Positions 44,401 to 56,700 of a DNA stretch of 64,000 bases are shown here, one piece after another (position 1 is the first letter of the stretch; each line of letters begins with the position of its first letter). The translations under genes were made by a program, and so were the position numbers. Below the pieces are notes generated by a model. It had not been told where the DNA came from. It did no database searches and saw nothing but the letters and a program-made list of their open reading frames with translations. Source of the DNA: Crossaster papposus (Eukaryota > Echinodermata > Asteroidea > Velatida > Solasteridae); assembly GCA_037893245.1 (NCBI GenBank), contig JBAIAA010000024.1, positions 434,001 to 498,000 of the forward strand. Reading direction: 5' to 3'.

Positions 44401-46033
44401 TGACAGAAGAGGCATCTATCGATTGGATCCGAATATCTAAGGGAACGGATGGCTCTGTTGAAATTAAACAAGATAATATCACCTTTATATGGTCTGTGAA
44501 ATAGAATACCCAAAAAGGAATACTTGATTTGACATACAATATTATTGGTACTAGCGTGAATTAAGAAAACAGCCAACGAGTGTGTACCGGGGTTAGACGT
44601 CTAGGGTTTATAAACGAACTGCTTTTACTACCGGCGATTTTGTATTAATATTAATATTATTATTTTTTTTTTTTTTTGTGTGTGTGTGTGTGTGTTTTTT
44701 TGGGTTTTGGGGTTTTTGGTTTTTGGGGTTTTTGTTGGGGGGGGGGGGGGGGGGGGGGGGGGGTGTCACTTGTCTTTGCTGTTGCATTGAATTTTGTGTA
44801 CGGGATCTATAAACATCCGCAAGACAACCGCAACTGAATCCAATCAAAATAAGAAGAATTGTAGATAGGGAATAAGTTTAAGAAGAAGACCTATTACCTG
44901 ATTCTTGTGTTCTTGATGTTACAGCCGCACTGTACGGTCCAGTCCCGTCATCTGTCTTTGCAGCAACCTGGAAACTAAGAAGTATAGGGAGTAAGTCCAT
45001 CTATTGTAACTGCTCCACCACCCGAGGAGTTAGCTGTAGTCTGACCAGTCATTGGTGCAGCGTCACTTGTATCAAGCCTATAGTCGTATCCTGTGATGAC
45101 ACCGCGTCGGTTGCCACACGATGGAAGGCTCCAGGAGAAAATAAGACTACGTTGGGCTTGAGACCCGGATGTCACATCAGTGGGTGGTCCAGACGGGGCT
45201 GTATATAAGAGGAATTAATTACCAAAATATAATTAAATTGTACGAGGACATTAAACGACATCTTTCGGCGATTGCCACAATTTGGTTCCAAGGTATTTAA
45301 GTTATAACAACAGATATAAACGTGAACACTTTAAGACGGAAGAGTAAAACCTAGTGACATACCTGATGACGAGGTTGTGAACGTCGCTGATCGTATTGGT
45401 CCGTACGCACTGTATACATAAGCCTGGATTCGTATAGTGTACACAGAGAATGGTATTAGACCGGATACATCTATCGTGGTCGTGTTTCCCTGACACATAT
45501 CACAGACACTGATATACGTTGGTGGATTGATGATTTCACAGTTATCCCTGTTGGTCAGGCCGTATACCACTCTGTAATGACCAGCACAGGACACCGTAGA
45601 CCAGCTGACTGTCAGACTAGTGGAATCCGTATTTGTTTGCATAACTATGAAAAGAAAAACAGTTTAATATATTAAGCTAAGATAGGTCTACAAGTACATT
45701 AAAAACAATTGATGTGAAAAAAAACACATTTCAGCCATTGGATAAGAGGAGCTTATTAATGTCGTATCGCCACATCACTGGGTGGCGCACTTGGTGTTGT
45801 GAGAGAAAAATCATTACCAAAAGGTATCAATCACATCGTTGCGTAATTGCCACATTTTGGTTTCAAGGTCTTACAAATGATACCGCAAACGCAAACACTT
45901 TCGGATTGAAGAGTAACATTTTGGAGTCGACGTAAAGATGGATTCTCCTTACCCCTTGTAATGACGTTTTCTGTGCTGACCCTAACTTCAGCCATTTGAA
46001 GGCAATCACCATTCAATTCCACACTGACATATC
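44401..46033. repeat. Duplicated block shared with gene D (partner about 56974-58433)
   Basis: The two blocks align through two FN3 exons, the start of a third, the introns between them and the 3' end of an FTP exon. The introns share long identical stretches (for example ACGAGGACATTAAACGACAT), so the copy is fairly recent. The partner in gene D keeps the FN3 frames open. Confidence 0.9.
44661..44763 (+). repeat. Low-complexity T / TG / TTTTGGGG / poly-G tract
   Basis: A run of T, then a TG dinucleotide repeat, then GGGTTTTTG-type repeats and a homopolymer of about 25 G. One strand is almost free of A and C. It lies in an intron-like gap of gene E where gene D has only a short G run (57217-57240), so it expanded after duplication. 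Confidence 0.9.
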
Positions 46034-48011
46034 GAGCAGTGATTGCCGAGCTCGGTGTGAAATCAATGACTGCCCCGTTAGTTGCTTCAGACTCTGTGAC
46101 TGCATCTTCTATCTGTGTGTTCTGGGAGAGATCTGAACTCATCCCAGCCCGCACTATAGCACCTCTTAATCGAAACCTGCAAAACGTGTATATTCCGTCA
46201 ATTGTCCTTATTGCGGCATTGGTTAAAGCAGATTTATTAACAACTATTGACTGTTGTGATGTGGGTAAGGACGATCTCAACACCCGAATTTGTTTTCCTC
46301 GACGAAAAGTTGTAATTACATGTACAAACAGCTGTTAAACTTCAACATGTTCACAACATATGACGGTTTTTATACACATTCCCATCATTAATATCTACTC
46401 CCTGCTGTCGGTGCTACTGCATACGTATCAAGAGACTTACCACTAGTACCTCTGTTGACTATCGTGATTGTTGTCAAGCAATACGCAGTCTTAAGATCTA
46501 GTTTCCACCATTGATATCCAGTACACTCTAGAGAGACAATTTAACAAAACAGATTAAAATCTAATGACTCAGTCCGTTGAGGTGTTTTTTGTTAAATTAC
46601 ATTGTAAATGCTTTATTACTGAAACGGGTGAACAATATAAAAAGCTTACAGGATGGGCAGAAAGAAAGGGAAGGAATTTCATTAAAAGTTGAACGGACAA
46701 AGAATATATGCAGATAGATTGATAGAGTGACGATCAGACGGACTTACCAAGTAAAGGGGCTTATACCATTAAAGAAATGTTTAAGAAAATATTGTCACGA
46801 AAGTGCACGTTCTTCAAACCTATCTATAATCTTTCTCCAAGGTGAAATCGTTGACCTATATGGTTGCAGATTTCAAATGACTGAGTTTTGGCATTTTACA
46901 GTACATGTATCATGATGCCATTTTCCCGTTATAGTTATAACACTGTGAAGTATAGCGAATTAACCATTAATTATCTTTTGTTAATTAACATGCCCTTATG
47001 CCTTATGAACCATATAATTTTGTAACACCAAAAACAAAGGTCATTTTACTTGTTTCCGTAAAAAAAACTTTGCAAGTTGATTTTCAAATAATTATCCAGG
47101 GTTTTACATAGAGTTGATATTATGTAGATGTTATTTAAAAACCAACTTGCAAAGATTTAGGAAATTAGTTACGAGTGTGTGAATCAGTGTTTCGGTATTT
47201 CCGTCTATTGCTCGGCCTGCAGCATGAGGACTCCAAGTGCTGCTCTGTGTGGCCGTCTTGTCTCCCAGATCCAGATTGACGGATAAACCTATAAATACAC
47301 ATGAAAATAAGACGGACATTTAACATAATTATAAGAAGAAAAATCATATTTCTGGCTTAATGAATAGGTTTTATAATGTCTGGAACATAAACCATTTGGT
47401 GTTCTGTGAATTGGCATAACCTATATATAGGAATACAGGAGATAAGAAAATCATGTTTTAAAACATTGGCCGACATTTATAGTCCAACTGTTTTAGTAAA
47501 TCACCAGTTTATAATTTATAACAGTAAAACAAGTGAAAACAGATTCAGTGTGTAGCAGTTCAGCTGAAAAAAGAGAGAAATAAATGTTAAAATACAGTAT
47601 TTATGTATATGTAACAAATTGTCAATTTATAAGGCCTTGGTCACTCCATTTTAGGAGGCGAGTTGTAAAAGTACATTGATTGAAAAGTAAGAGGACATTC
47701 GGTTTTATAATTATGTGATCGGTGATAAAATGCGAGAGCTAATTTTGAATTTTAAGGAATTATTAGCAGCTGGTGGTTAAGTCGCATACTGTTTTTAAAA
47801 GTTGACATTTAGTCAAAGTTGCGATTCATACACGTACACTATTACAATACAGGTATAGGCCTACATGTATACGGAAATTACATTTATTTCATTTCATTTC
47901 CGGGTCGTAATTTTGATATTATTACACCGTATTTTTACCTCCATGAAGAATGGTAAAAACCCACACAATCATCGGGATTAGAAGACGAGATTTGAACTGA
48001 GACGAAGCCAT

Positions 48012-50322
48012 GTTGTCTTTCGATCAAAGGAAATTATGTTTTTGGAATGCTAATACTGTAACTGAATCACAATATTAATCAAAACACAAAAGTCGCCATA
48101 TTTGACAGAATAGAAACTAATCTTGCCTCTGCCGCTGACGAAATGCATGCGCAGTTGTGAGCAAGCTAAGCCTATGAAGGTCACGTTTAGGTTAAACTTA
48201 TTGTGGGACAACAATTGACGTACACGTGAATGCCTTTGAGAGCGAGAGAATAAAAAGAATAACAAAAACCACGAATACGAATTGAGTTGATTTCCGAGTC
48301 AACAATATCCAATGAAGCTGTGTGTCAAACCACTGGTCTAGAATTCATTTCCTTGTCAAAATGTCGCGGATATTTTATAATCTGCATGTTTTCTGAGTTT
48401 TATTTCATTAAGGAATAGGAACATCGACTTAAATAATAATGATAATCAATTACAACTACACTGTATCTCTTTTCTCTGCAACTGAGAAATATTGGAATTA
48501 TCTGCCCCCAAATAGTAGACAAATATTTGAAGGATTCTTTATGGTCCGATCAATTCTGAGCCAAGGTTAAAATGTATTTGCTTTGAATTGGAATCTATCT
48601 AATTTCTTCTCGAATTAAGTCTTGTCCTTGTAAGAACAGAATTACCTAAATCTTCCAATTGTGAGATTTAAGTTTTGTCCGAGATTTAAGCTGTGCGTGA
48701 GAAATTATTTATTCGGTTTTGATGAGGAAATGTATACAACAAAATGGAGTGCATGGATCTTTCGTTCTTTACTCGGAAATTACACCTTATAAAACTCATA
48801 TCAACCCGTCAGTATTAAATACCAGTCTATTCGAAACATGAACAATCACGATGGGGAATTCCCCTCATCGTCCCATACTCGGTACAGTAAGGCATTCATT
48901 TGACGTATATAATGGAATATAGACGTCATTTTTTTGTTATGTAAAAAAACCAGACTTTGTACACATTTTGATTTCCCGTTCGCGTTTTATCTCGAGTGGT
49001 AGTCTTTGTTCAAGCAAGACTGTCTTTTTTTGTCTAAGTTCTCTTTTCCCACTGCCGTCACAGAGGGCGTTGTTAACCGTTGCCTTTTTGCGCGCGAGAA
49101 TCGTGTGAAAATGAATGTATAAAATTGGAGCTCAACGAAAGCGGAGGTTATTAAATAGCGATGGGGATGAAATCTCGTGGTTGTGCGCCCTCACGTGACA
49201 AGGTGCAGCCAGTTCTTACAAGCTGCAGGCAATATTCGGTTACATCCAGCGTTAAAAACCAACTAATATCACAAATAATTTTAAAAGGAAAAGTAGACTT
49301 CCGATATAGCTGCTTAGGTTTTTATTTATACTTCTTTTCATTACAATATAACTAACAAAATTCATCCCTTGTGTCCCAATATTATTTTCATTTAATTAGC
49401 TTTAAATCATCTACTAATTGCCTTTAAGAAATTTTAGACGCTGGAATTTATTTACCTTCTAATTATGGAGAATAATTGAATTTTTGAAATCTCGATGTCA
49501 ACAACAATTTATTGACACGAAGAGTCGATTAGTTTCTATTGTTATAAATGAGTGAAAATACAGATTGACGTGTAGACATTTCATTAAACCTTAATATTTA
49601 TATTATTTAACTCCGAGTAGATAACACCATTTGATAATAAAACATACTTTTAGCCCGACATAACATGATAAATGCTTTAGACCCCAGATTAGCGCTATAG
49701 ATTTATGTTTGTGTAATAACATATCAATAAGTCTGTGCACTTTTAGGATAAAATACTTTCTTTCGGTAACACTAACATCAGTGCTGGATACTTTAAATTC
49801 TATTCTTAAACAAATCTGAGTACATAATGTTGATAACATTATTTGACAATTAAAATATCTTCAAATATTAAATCCACTATTAATTGCATAAGGAGGCCAT
49901 CCATTATTACGTGCCATGGATTACAGGTCATTCCAATACGATATGAGCAAATTATGTCTGGATACTCTGTACTTACATTACACATTATGATTAAATGTCA
50001 ATGCTATAATTGCATTATATCTGCGACATCCTCTCAACTTAGTTTATTTAGCTTTTGCTTACAGGCCTTTCACCTCACATAACAAATATACAAATTAAAG
50101 TGTTTTGAAGAATTTACCAAAGCGAGTAAAGGAACTGTACAATGTGGTACGTAACCAAATCTGGCTACAATCCTGAACGAATTAGGAGCAATTGAACAAC
50201 AAGAGATAGATACCCATCAAGGTTTAAACTCATTAGGGAGACTAAAAAAACGATCATAGCAAAACCAGTATTAATGCGCTTGAGAGCATTATTGCGTCAC
50301 AGCGTAAAGGTAATGACGTCAC
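48012..50322. other. Intergenic region between gene E start and gene D stop
   Basis: AT-rich with no supported exon. The right end holds the 3' UTR of gene D; AAATAAA on the minus strand near 50040-50050, about 275 bp past the stop, is a possible polyadenylation signal. The rest shows no repeat or gene that I recognise. Confidence 0.55.
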
Positions 50323-53300
50323 TCAGTTGTCATCAAACTCATGCTTGATAATAAAGTTCTCGTAGACAGTCGGTGATAAGTAAACCTACAAAAAACAACA
50401 AGATATTGCATTGCTGAACTGTTTAAAAGATTGTAACCTACGAAAAACAACAAGATATTGCATTGCTGAACTGTTATAAAGATTGTAACCTACGAAAAAC
50501 AACAAGATATTGCATTGCTGAACTGTTTAAAAGATTGTAACCTACAAAAAACAACAAGATATTGCATTGCTGAACTGTTATAAAGATTGTAACCTACGAA
50601 AAACAACAAGATATTGCATTGCTGAACTGTTTAAAAGATTGTAACCTACGAAAAACAACAAGATATTGCATTGCTGAACTGTTTAAAAGATTGTAACCTA
50701 CAAAAAACAACAAGATATTGCATTGCTGAACTGTTTAAAAGATTGTAACCTACAAAAAACAACAAGATATTGCATTGCTGAACTGTTTGAAAGATTGTAA
50801 CCTACGAAAAACAACAAGATATTGCATTGCTGAACTGTTATAAAGATTGTAAACCTACGAAAAACAACAAGATATTGCATTGCTGAACTGTTTAAAAGAT
50901 TGTAACCTACAAAAAACAACAAGATATTGCATTGCTGAACTGTTATAAAGATTGTAACCTACGAAAAACAACAAGATATTGCATTGCTGAACTGTTTAAA
51001 AGATTGTAACCTACGAAAAACAACAAGATATTGCATTGCTGAACTGTTTAAAAGATTGTAACTAAAACCAAAATTAGTTCATATTAAAGTCTAAATAGAT
51101 AGTTCATGTTAATATATCGAAACAGCCAAACAATTAACATAACATTCAAATCGTTCTAAACAACTTTTTTTTGTCAACCAAAATCTAATTTATCTAATGT
51201 GTATAACATTCTTAACTTGAAAAGTGTTAATTAAATTTCTGTTCAACGCAATACTGCACTTACGTTTTCATCCGAACGGGAGTTCATTTTCTCGAGAGTG
51301 TCGTAGATTAATTTGAAGGTTGGACGCTTATTTTCAGCTTCTTGCCAGCATTTCAACATCAGATTATAACTGTATAAGAATATAAACTGGTAAAGCGAGT
51401 ATCACAAAAAACCACCTGCATAATTACCATTAAGCATCGTATATACGTCTGTGCAACCGTCGTCTGATTGAACTTCGTAAATGATCTGGCACATTAGAAA
51501 CTGGTTTTCTTTTTTAAAGTCAACGTAGGTTCTTTTAGTATAAGTAGGTTCTCACATTTCATCAGCGCAGTTGTCTGGCTTGGGCATGCGGTATCCGTCC
51601 AGGAGTCGTTGGGCCAGCGACTTGCTCTCAATGCCGGGGTATGGAGTGGAGCCTAAAAGCAACGATCAACTCGAAATAGTAGATTTGACATACTAAATAG
51701 TAGTACCACTGTGTTAGCATTATGGAGTAAATGTACGCGAGGAGAAGGTATATTCGTATTCAATCGTAGCTTACATAACTTACCGTATGTTGCTATCTCC
51801 CATAACAAGATGCCAAACGACCACCTAAATCATGCAAAGTAGACACAATTAGTGAGAAATAACTTGAGAAACAATAAAGGAAGACTGCGTCAATAATTAC
51901 AGATTCCTTTTTGACCCATGAAATGATCGAAGTGTTTCATTTTTTAGAAATAAGAAGTTGTATCGATATTGGGCAGTTTACATAACCAAGTTTTAATTGT
52001 TTTGGAACATTTAATGGAAGGCATTTTGCCTTTATAAAGCAAAGATAACACATACAAACTGTTGATATTTCTTACACATCACTCTTTGACTTGTAAACAC
52101 GACGCGTCAGAGATTCGATGGCCAACCAGCGAACAGGAATTCTGGTCTAATGACAAAGAAAATATTGTTGAAAATCAACTTCAAAAGTTGATTGACAGAA
52201 GGAAACAAATGAAAGACTTATCAACTTCCCCTAAACTCGTAACTTGATGATAAAAACTAGAATATCGAGTTGACTTGGTGATTGTTTTGAAATCTTCTTC
52301 CATTCCACACACACAATTTAAGCATTCGACTAATTATTGTGTATATATTTGTTGCAAACCACCAACATTTAGTTTGAGAGAAATCCATTGAATGAATGTA
52401 ACATTCCGCGACATTTAAGGAATGTTTGCTTTACTGAGGATTTCTGGACGTAGATATCCTCTCCTCGAGATAGGCCGAAATCAGACACTTTGGCGGTCAA
52501 GTCTTCAGCAAGAAGTATGTTCCTTGCAGCCAAGTCACGGTGGATTATCTATAAAAACAAGGACAAAAATTGAGATCCACCATTTGCACAAATCTTATAA
52601 TTTAGTGACATCCAGAACAACAAGATACTAATCTCTCTCACAGAAACTGAAGCATTCGTCAAGTATTTGTTCTTATCTTTATCTTTTATCTTTTATCTTT
52701 CAAATAAAAGTATATTAGGTGTAAACGTATTTTATACATTCCCAAGTAACTGGAATTCCAACACGGTGGTAGTTTCTTTAAACGTGAGTTAATAACTGTA
52801 TTACCCCGGTTTTGGAGAGATGATCCATTCCCTTGGCAACGTCGCTGCCGAATTTCAACAAATTTGAAGAAGTCAGCGGAGAAGGTTCGTCAGTTGAGTG
52901 ACTAGTTCCTGTCTGATTCGGTCGAATGCTCCTCAGATAATCACGAAGATTGCCATTAGGAAGAAACTCCAGTGCCACATACAAAATGCCTTTGATTAAA
53001 AAAAACCAATTACGTAAATGGTTTGGATATAAAACGCTTTTGCTTCATGATTCCATAGTATGGTTAACAAAATCATTGAAAATAGGAACCTTTCGGGATC
53101 CCACTATTTATTCTGGAAAAATATAGTTACAACTTTCCTTTTTATATGAATGGTTTACCTTCCTGAAAACATGCGCCCAGGAGACGTACAATGTTCGGAT
53201 GTGGTTTGATGTCCGCCATCGTCTGCAACTCTCTGTTGAAATCCATAGCAGCATCAGAAGCGCTGTCTGTATCTATAAGAGAACAAATCATCAGTCCCCA

Positions 53301-53766
53301 AAAGGTCTTGAAATAGGTCTTACAACCAGCTGACTACAGCTAGGTGGACGTCTGATGGGACATCTGGTCACGCATCTGTTTAGCACAATGAGCTGGATCT
53401 AGCCCGTTTATTGGCGCTATTGGAGTAATCCTGTATACCAGTTCATAGGTGTGTCGGTTCACAAGTTGAGTGACTGAGTTATTCAGCGAGTCAGTCAGCG
53501 AGTATTTTTGTCCCTGTATCGTCATAATGAGTCGAGTTACCTTTGAGGGTTTTGATGGCTGCTTTGGTGACTTGGTTTCTGATCTTCACGCCTCCTGTTC
53601 GTACCTCGCCAAAGTTACCCTTACCAAGAATCTCATCCTCGACGATCAAATTCTCCCATTTAATTTCCAGTTTCCTCGCCCAGGAGGGAAGCCCTAGATC
53701 CTCGTATATCACGCCCTCAGTGTTGAAAGTTGGTGAGTCTTGTTCGTAGATTGTTGGTTTGGCAAC
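50323..53766 (-). CDS. Gene D kinase domain and C-terminal tail
   Basis: Nine exons. Seen: GKGNFGEV (Gly loop), AAIKTLK (ATP-binding Lys), FNREL (helix C Glu), [16 protein letters not shown] (hinge), HRDLAARN (catalytic loop, tyrosine-kinase form), SDFGLSR (metal-binding DFG), [27 protein letters not shown], and [15 protein letters not shown]. All catalytic residues are present, so it should be active. WLAIESL resembles the WMAIESL of Tie and related kinases, but assignment to a subfamily needs a tree. Before the kinase lie TIYEQ and [11 protein letters not shown]. The tail ends [12 protein letters not shown] and a few more residues; YEN is a Grb2-type site. The last intron holds a 52-bp tandem array. 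Confidence 0.92.
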
Positions 53767-56700
53767 CTCAGGATTTAAAAGCAATGCAATTCAACCAAGA
53801 TCTATATTTGATTCAAGGGTATGCTTAAACATATTTGAAATAATACATGTACTTGACAATGAATTAAAATAACTGAAACACCATCGCTTGGTTAATTAAA
53901 CCAACATTGACATAACAAATGTATATAGAAGAGTTTGGCCGGTTTATTTCACGATAAACTGTACACATCAAGAATTGAACCTATAACACATGAACTCAAT
54001 AACATAATAAACAGTCTTTATTCTGTACATTACCTTAATAAAATAAATAAAAACAATACAATAACAAGCCAAGCAACGTCAAATTATGTTTTATGAGAGT
54101 TCACCTACCATTTCCATAGTTCTCGGTACAAGAGAACTATCTGAGGCATTTTGACGAGTTCGTCTTCTCCACACCACACACACGATGACAACAATGACCA
54201 CCAGGGCGAACACTATTGCACCCAGCACAGCAGCAACAATCACGGTCTCGTTGCCACCGTTTGACTTTTGCACTGAAAACAAAAAGGTCACGGTTTTCAG
54301 TCAAATGTGAGGTATTTCTATAGTAATATGATTTTAATTTGCAGTTTTGTAATACATTCACCAGTTATACGTACCAATGACCGTCAGTGGCTCTGAATAG
54401 GTTACGGTGGCTTCCTGCAAAAAACACGACGTTAATTGAGGGATATAAAGAACACGGGAAACATATAATTAAACAAAATTAATAATAAAACAAAATGGTA
54501 CCACTGATTTTGTAACAAACATGGAAAACATGAAATAGGAAAAAAAATCTTCTGCGAAGAATATTTAGATATACAAAAATCAAACTTAAACATTACGCAT
54601 ACACTGAGAGACAAACATACATTTAGTGCTACAGATATCTTAGATAACAATCTCTTTATTCCACTTGCATGAGCAAATGTGCAAAAATGAGCAAAAATGA
54701 CTTCCCCGTATAGCTGAATTAGAATTTCAAAGCCACCCACAATAGTTTGTTCGAGAACGACAGCAGTTTCATAGAGACTAACCATTTCGTTGCCTTTAGT
54801 AACAGACCCAACACGGATGTTGTATACAGCATCTCGATGTAACGGTGCGTTCCAATAGCCGCCGTGTATCGTAGAGTCTCCAACTACGAATTCATCAGGA
54901 AGACTGTTCTTAAGGAACTCAGCCGCAATGTAATCGTCAACGGAATCATCGTAACGTTTGCTAACTAGGACATCTCTCTTGGTCACAGATAAGACACCAG
55001 CCTTCTTAACGTGAATGACGTATGATCTATACATTGTGATAATATAAATTACAAATAGTTACAAGTTTTTAGAGATAGCATGTGATGTTGTCTATATTTT
55101 CTTTCGTGGAAAAAGGGTACTTCAGCAGAACTAACATTGCAGGTATAATGGGCAATATATACTCGTTAACAACACACATATTACGGTCGCAACAAAGTGT
55201 CAAATTCAAGATAAACAAAACTCTTACAGCTGTTTTATTACTAAAACATGGTTTGTTTTACTAATATTGACGTCAGTTTATGTTTACTTACTCAATGTAC
55301 TCGTTCGACTTCGGAGCTGCTAAACTGATTGTAATTGTCATGTCGGTGGCTTTGTCTTGAATTGAAGTTGGTTTGGCTGGAGCAGGTGGATCTGTTGAAA
55401 TTAAACGAAGTAATTAATATTGTTTATAATTGTCCTAGTCAATTCGGTACGACGATCTAGACAAGTTAAGTCAGTCAATTGGAATTTGTTGGACAACAGA
55501 CCCTGAATTGTCTGTTCTGAAGACTAAACTGATTTACCTGAGATTGGCTTCGTATAAACCTCCACTATTTGGTGCTCAGTTCCTGTGAACCTTTCATTCT
55601 TCGCCAACACCCTCAACTCATATTTGGTACCCGGTTCCAGGCTGGTTATTGTGAAGGGTGAACTCTGAACTTCGTTGCTTTCATATGTGACTCCTGCTAT
55701 GAAGTCCGGTCGATAAGGCCTCTCCAAGATACGGTACTCGACCTACCAAAAGGGAATTTCAAAGTAGGATTCAGATATATTATTTTAGAATTATTTATTT
55801 CGGATTTGCTTCGATTAAGAATCACTATAGATTATTTCCGACTGTGATACATGCAATAGTCGCATAATAACTACAGGCCTAGTACTGAATTTACCTGAAA
55901 TATACAAATACACAACCTACGGCAGGGTCTACATGTATCTTAGAGGCAGATATTTCACATCATAAGACAATTTATCAGTGGCGGCGTGTGGGCCTCAGAA
56001 CTCTCATCCCCAATTATTACGTAGACCGTAAATATTCAATTGTAAGTGAAGTACTTTTGTTGGCGTGAATACATACTATGTAACCAGTAATGGTTCCTCC
56101 ATGTTGCAGTGGCGGGTCCCAGGTTAAAGTGATCGATGTCTCTGTCCTCTCTGTGACGTTAAGATTCTCAACAGGACCAGGAACTGTAGGAAAGAAATAC
56201 AACAGAATGAGATGTCTTTTATATGATGAAATGTTTGTTAATAGAGTACCGTGGAGATATGCTGGGTGGCATGGGCGGCAAGTGTGTAAAAACACTCGTC
56301 TCTCACCATTGTGGCCCGAGTTCGATTCCCGGCTAGGACCGTATTAGAGTAGAGTTTGTCGTTGATTATGTGCTCCGTGGTCAGATAGTGGGTCGTATAG
56401 CCGGCTACGCATTTACGTGCCATCGACTCAACCGCGTATCCGCGTTCTTCTTAATTCAGCATCCTAGCTGCGAGTAAGGATGATTAGCATCCCCGATTAA
56501 TTAATACCACAGGATAGATTATCTACGAGTGTGTACCTCCAGATAGTGTGGTAGCTTCGATAGAGTCGCTCCAAGGGCCTGGGCCAGGAGTCGTCTCAGC
56601 TTGCACCTGCAGACATTTAGATAAAGCCCGCTAATTATTCAGATTTTGTTTACAAAATATTTGAATTCTAAAACAGCGTTTTGTTGCATTTCAATTTACT

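Larger units (their letters stand above)
44386..48011 (-). pseudogene. Gene E: decayed FTP-FN3 receptor copy
   Basis: Recognisable exons: 47939-48011 (signal peptide, IPMIVWVFTILHG), 47173-47288 and 46441-46525 (ATQSSTWS, CTGYQWWKLDL), 45953-46176 ([20 protein letters not shown]), FN3 45363-45644, FN3 44898-45198, and a cut FN3 from 44454 to about 44386. Damage: exon 45953-46176 enters one base short (GTTTCGATTA against GTTACCGATTA in gene A), giving a TAA after three codons in the only available phase. FN3 44898-45198 is 2 bp shorter than its copy in gene D and loses frame after LTPYTS. The last FN3 loses homology after VNLSWS. FTP is joined directly to FN3, with no Ig or EGF. An assembly error could mimic one of these changes but hardly all three. 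Confidence 0.75.

Noticed and set aside
44608..44847. Proline/lysine/threonine-rich minus-strand frame
   Set aside because: Translation of the T/TG/poly-G low-complexity tract.
50383..51062. Regular repeat array that might be taken for CRISPR
   Set aside because: Units are head-to-tail with no unique spacers, in a eukaryotic intron; it is a minisatellite.
54432..54740. Extension of the membrane-proximal exon of gene D beyond 54741
   Set aside because: The frame stays open but turns into low-complexity hydrophobic sequence, and only the end at 54741 gives the phase needed for the next exon.
56255..56330. tRNA gene
   Set aside because: A and B boxes are present but the cloverleaf arms do not pair by eye; better explained as a SINE head.
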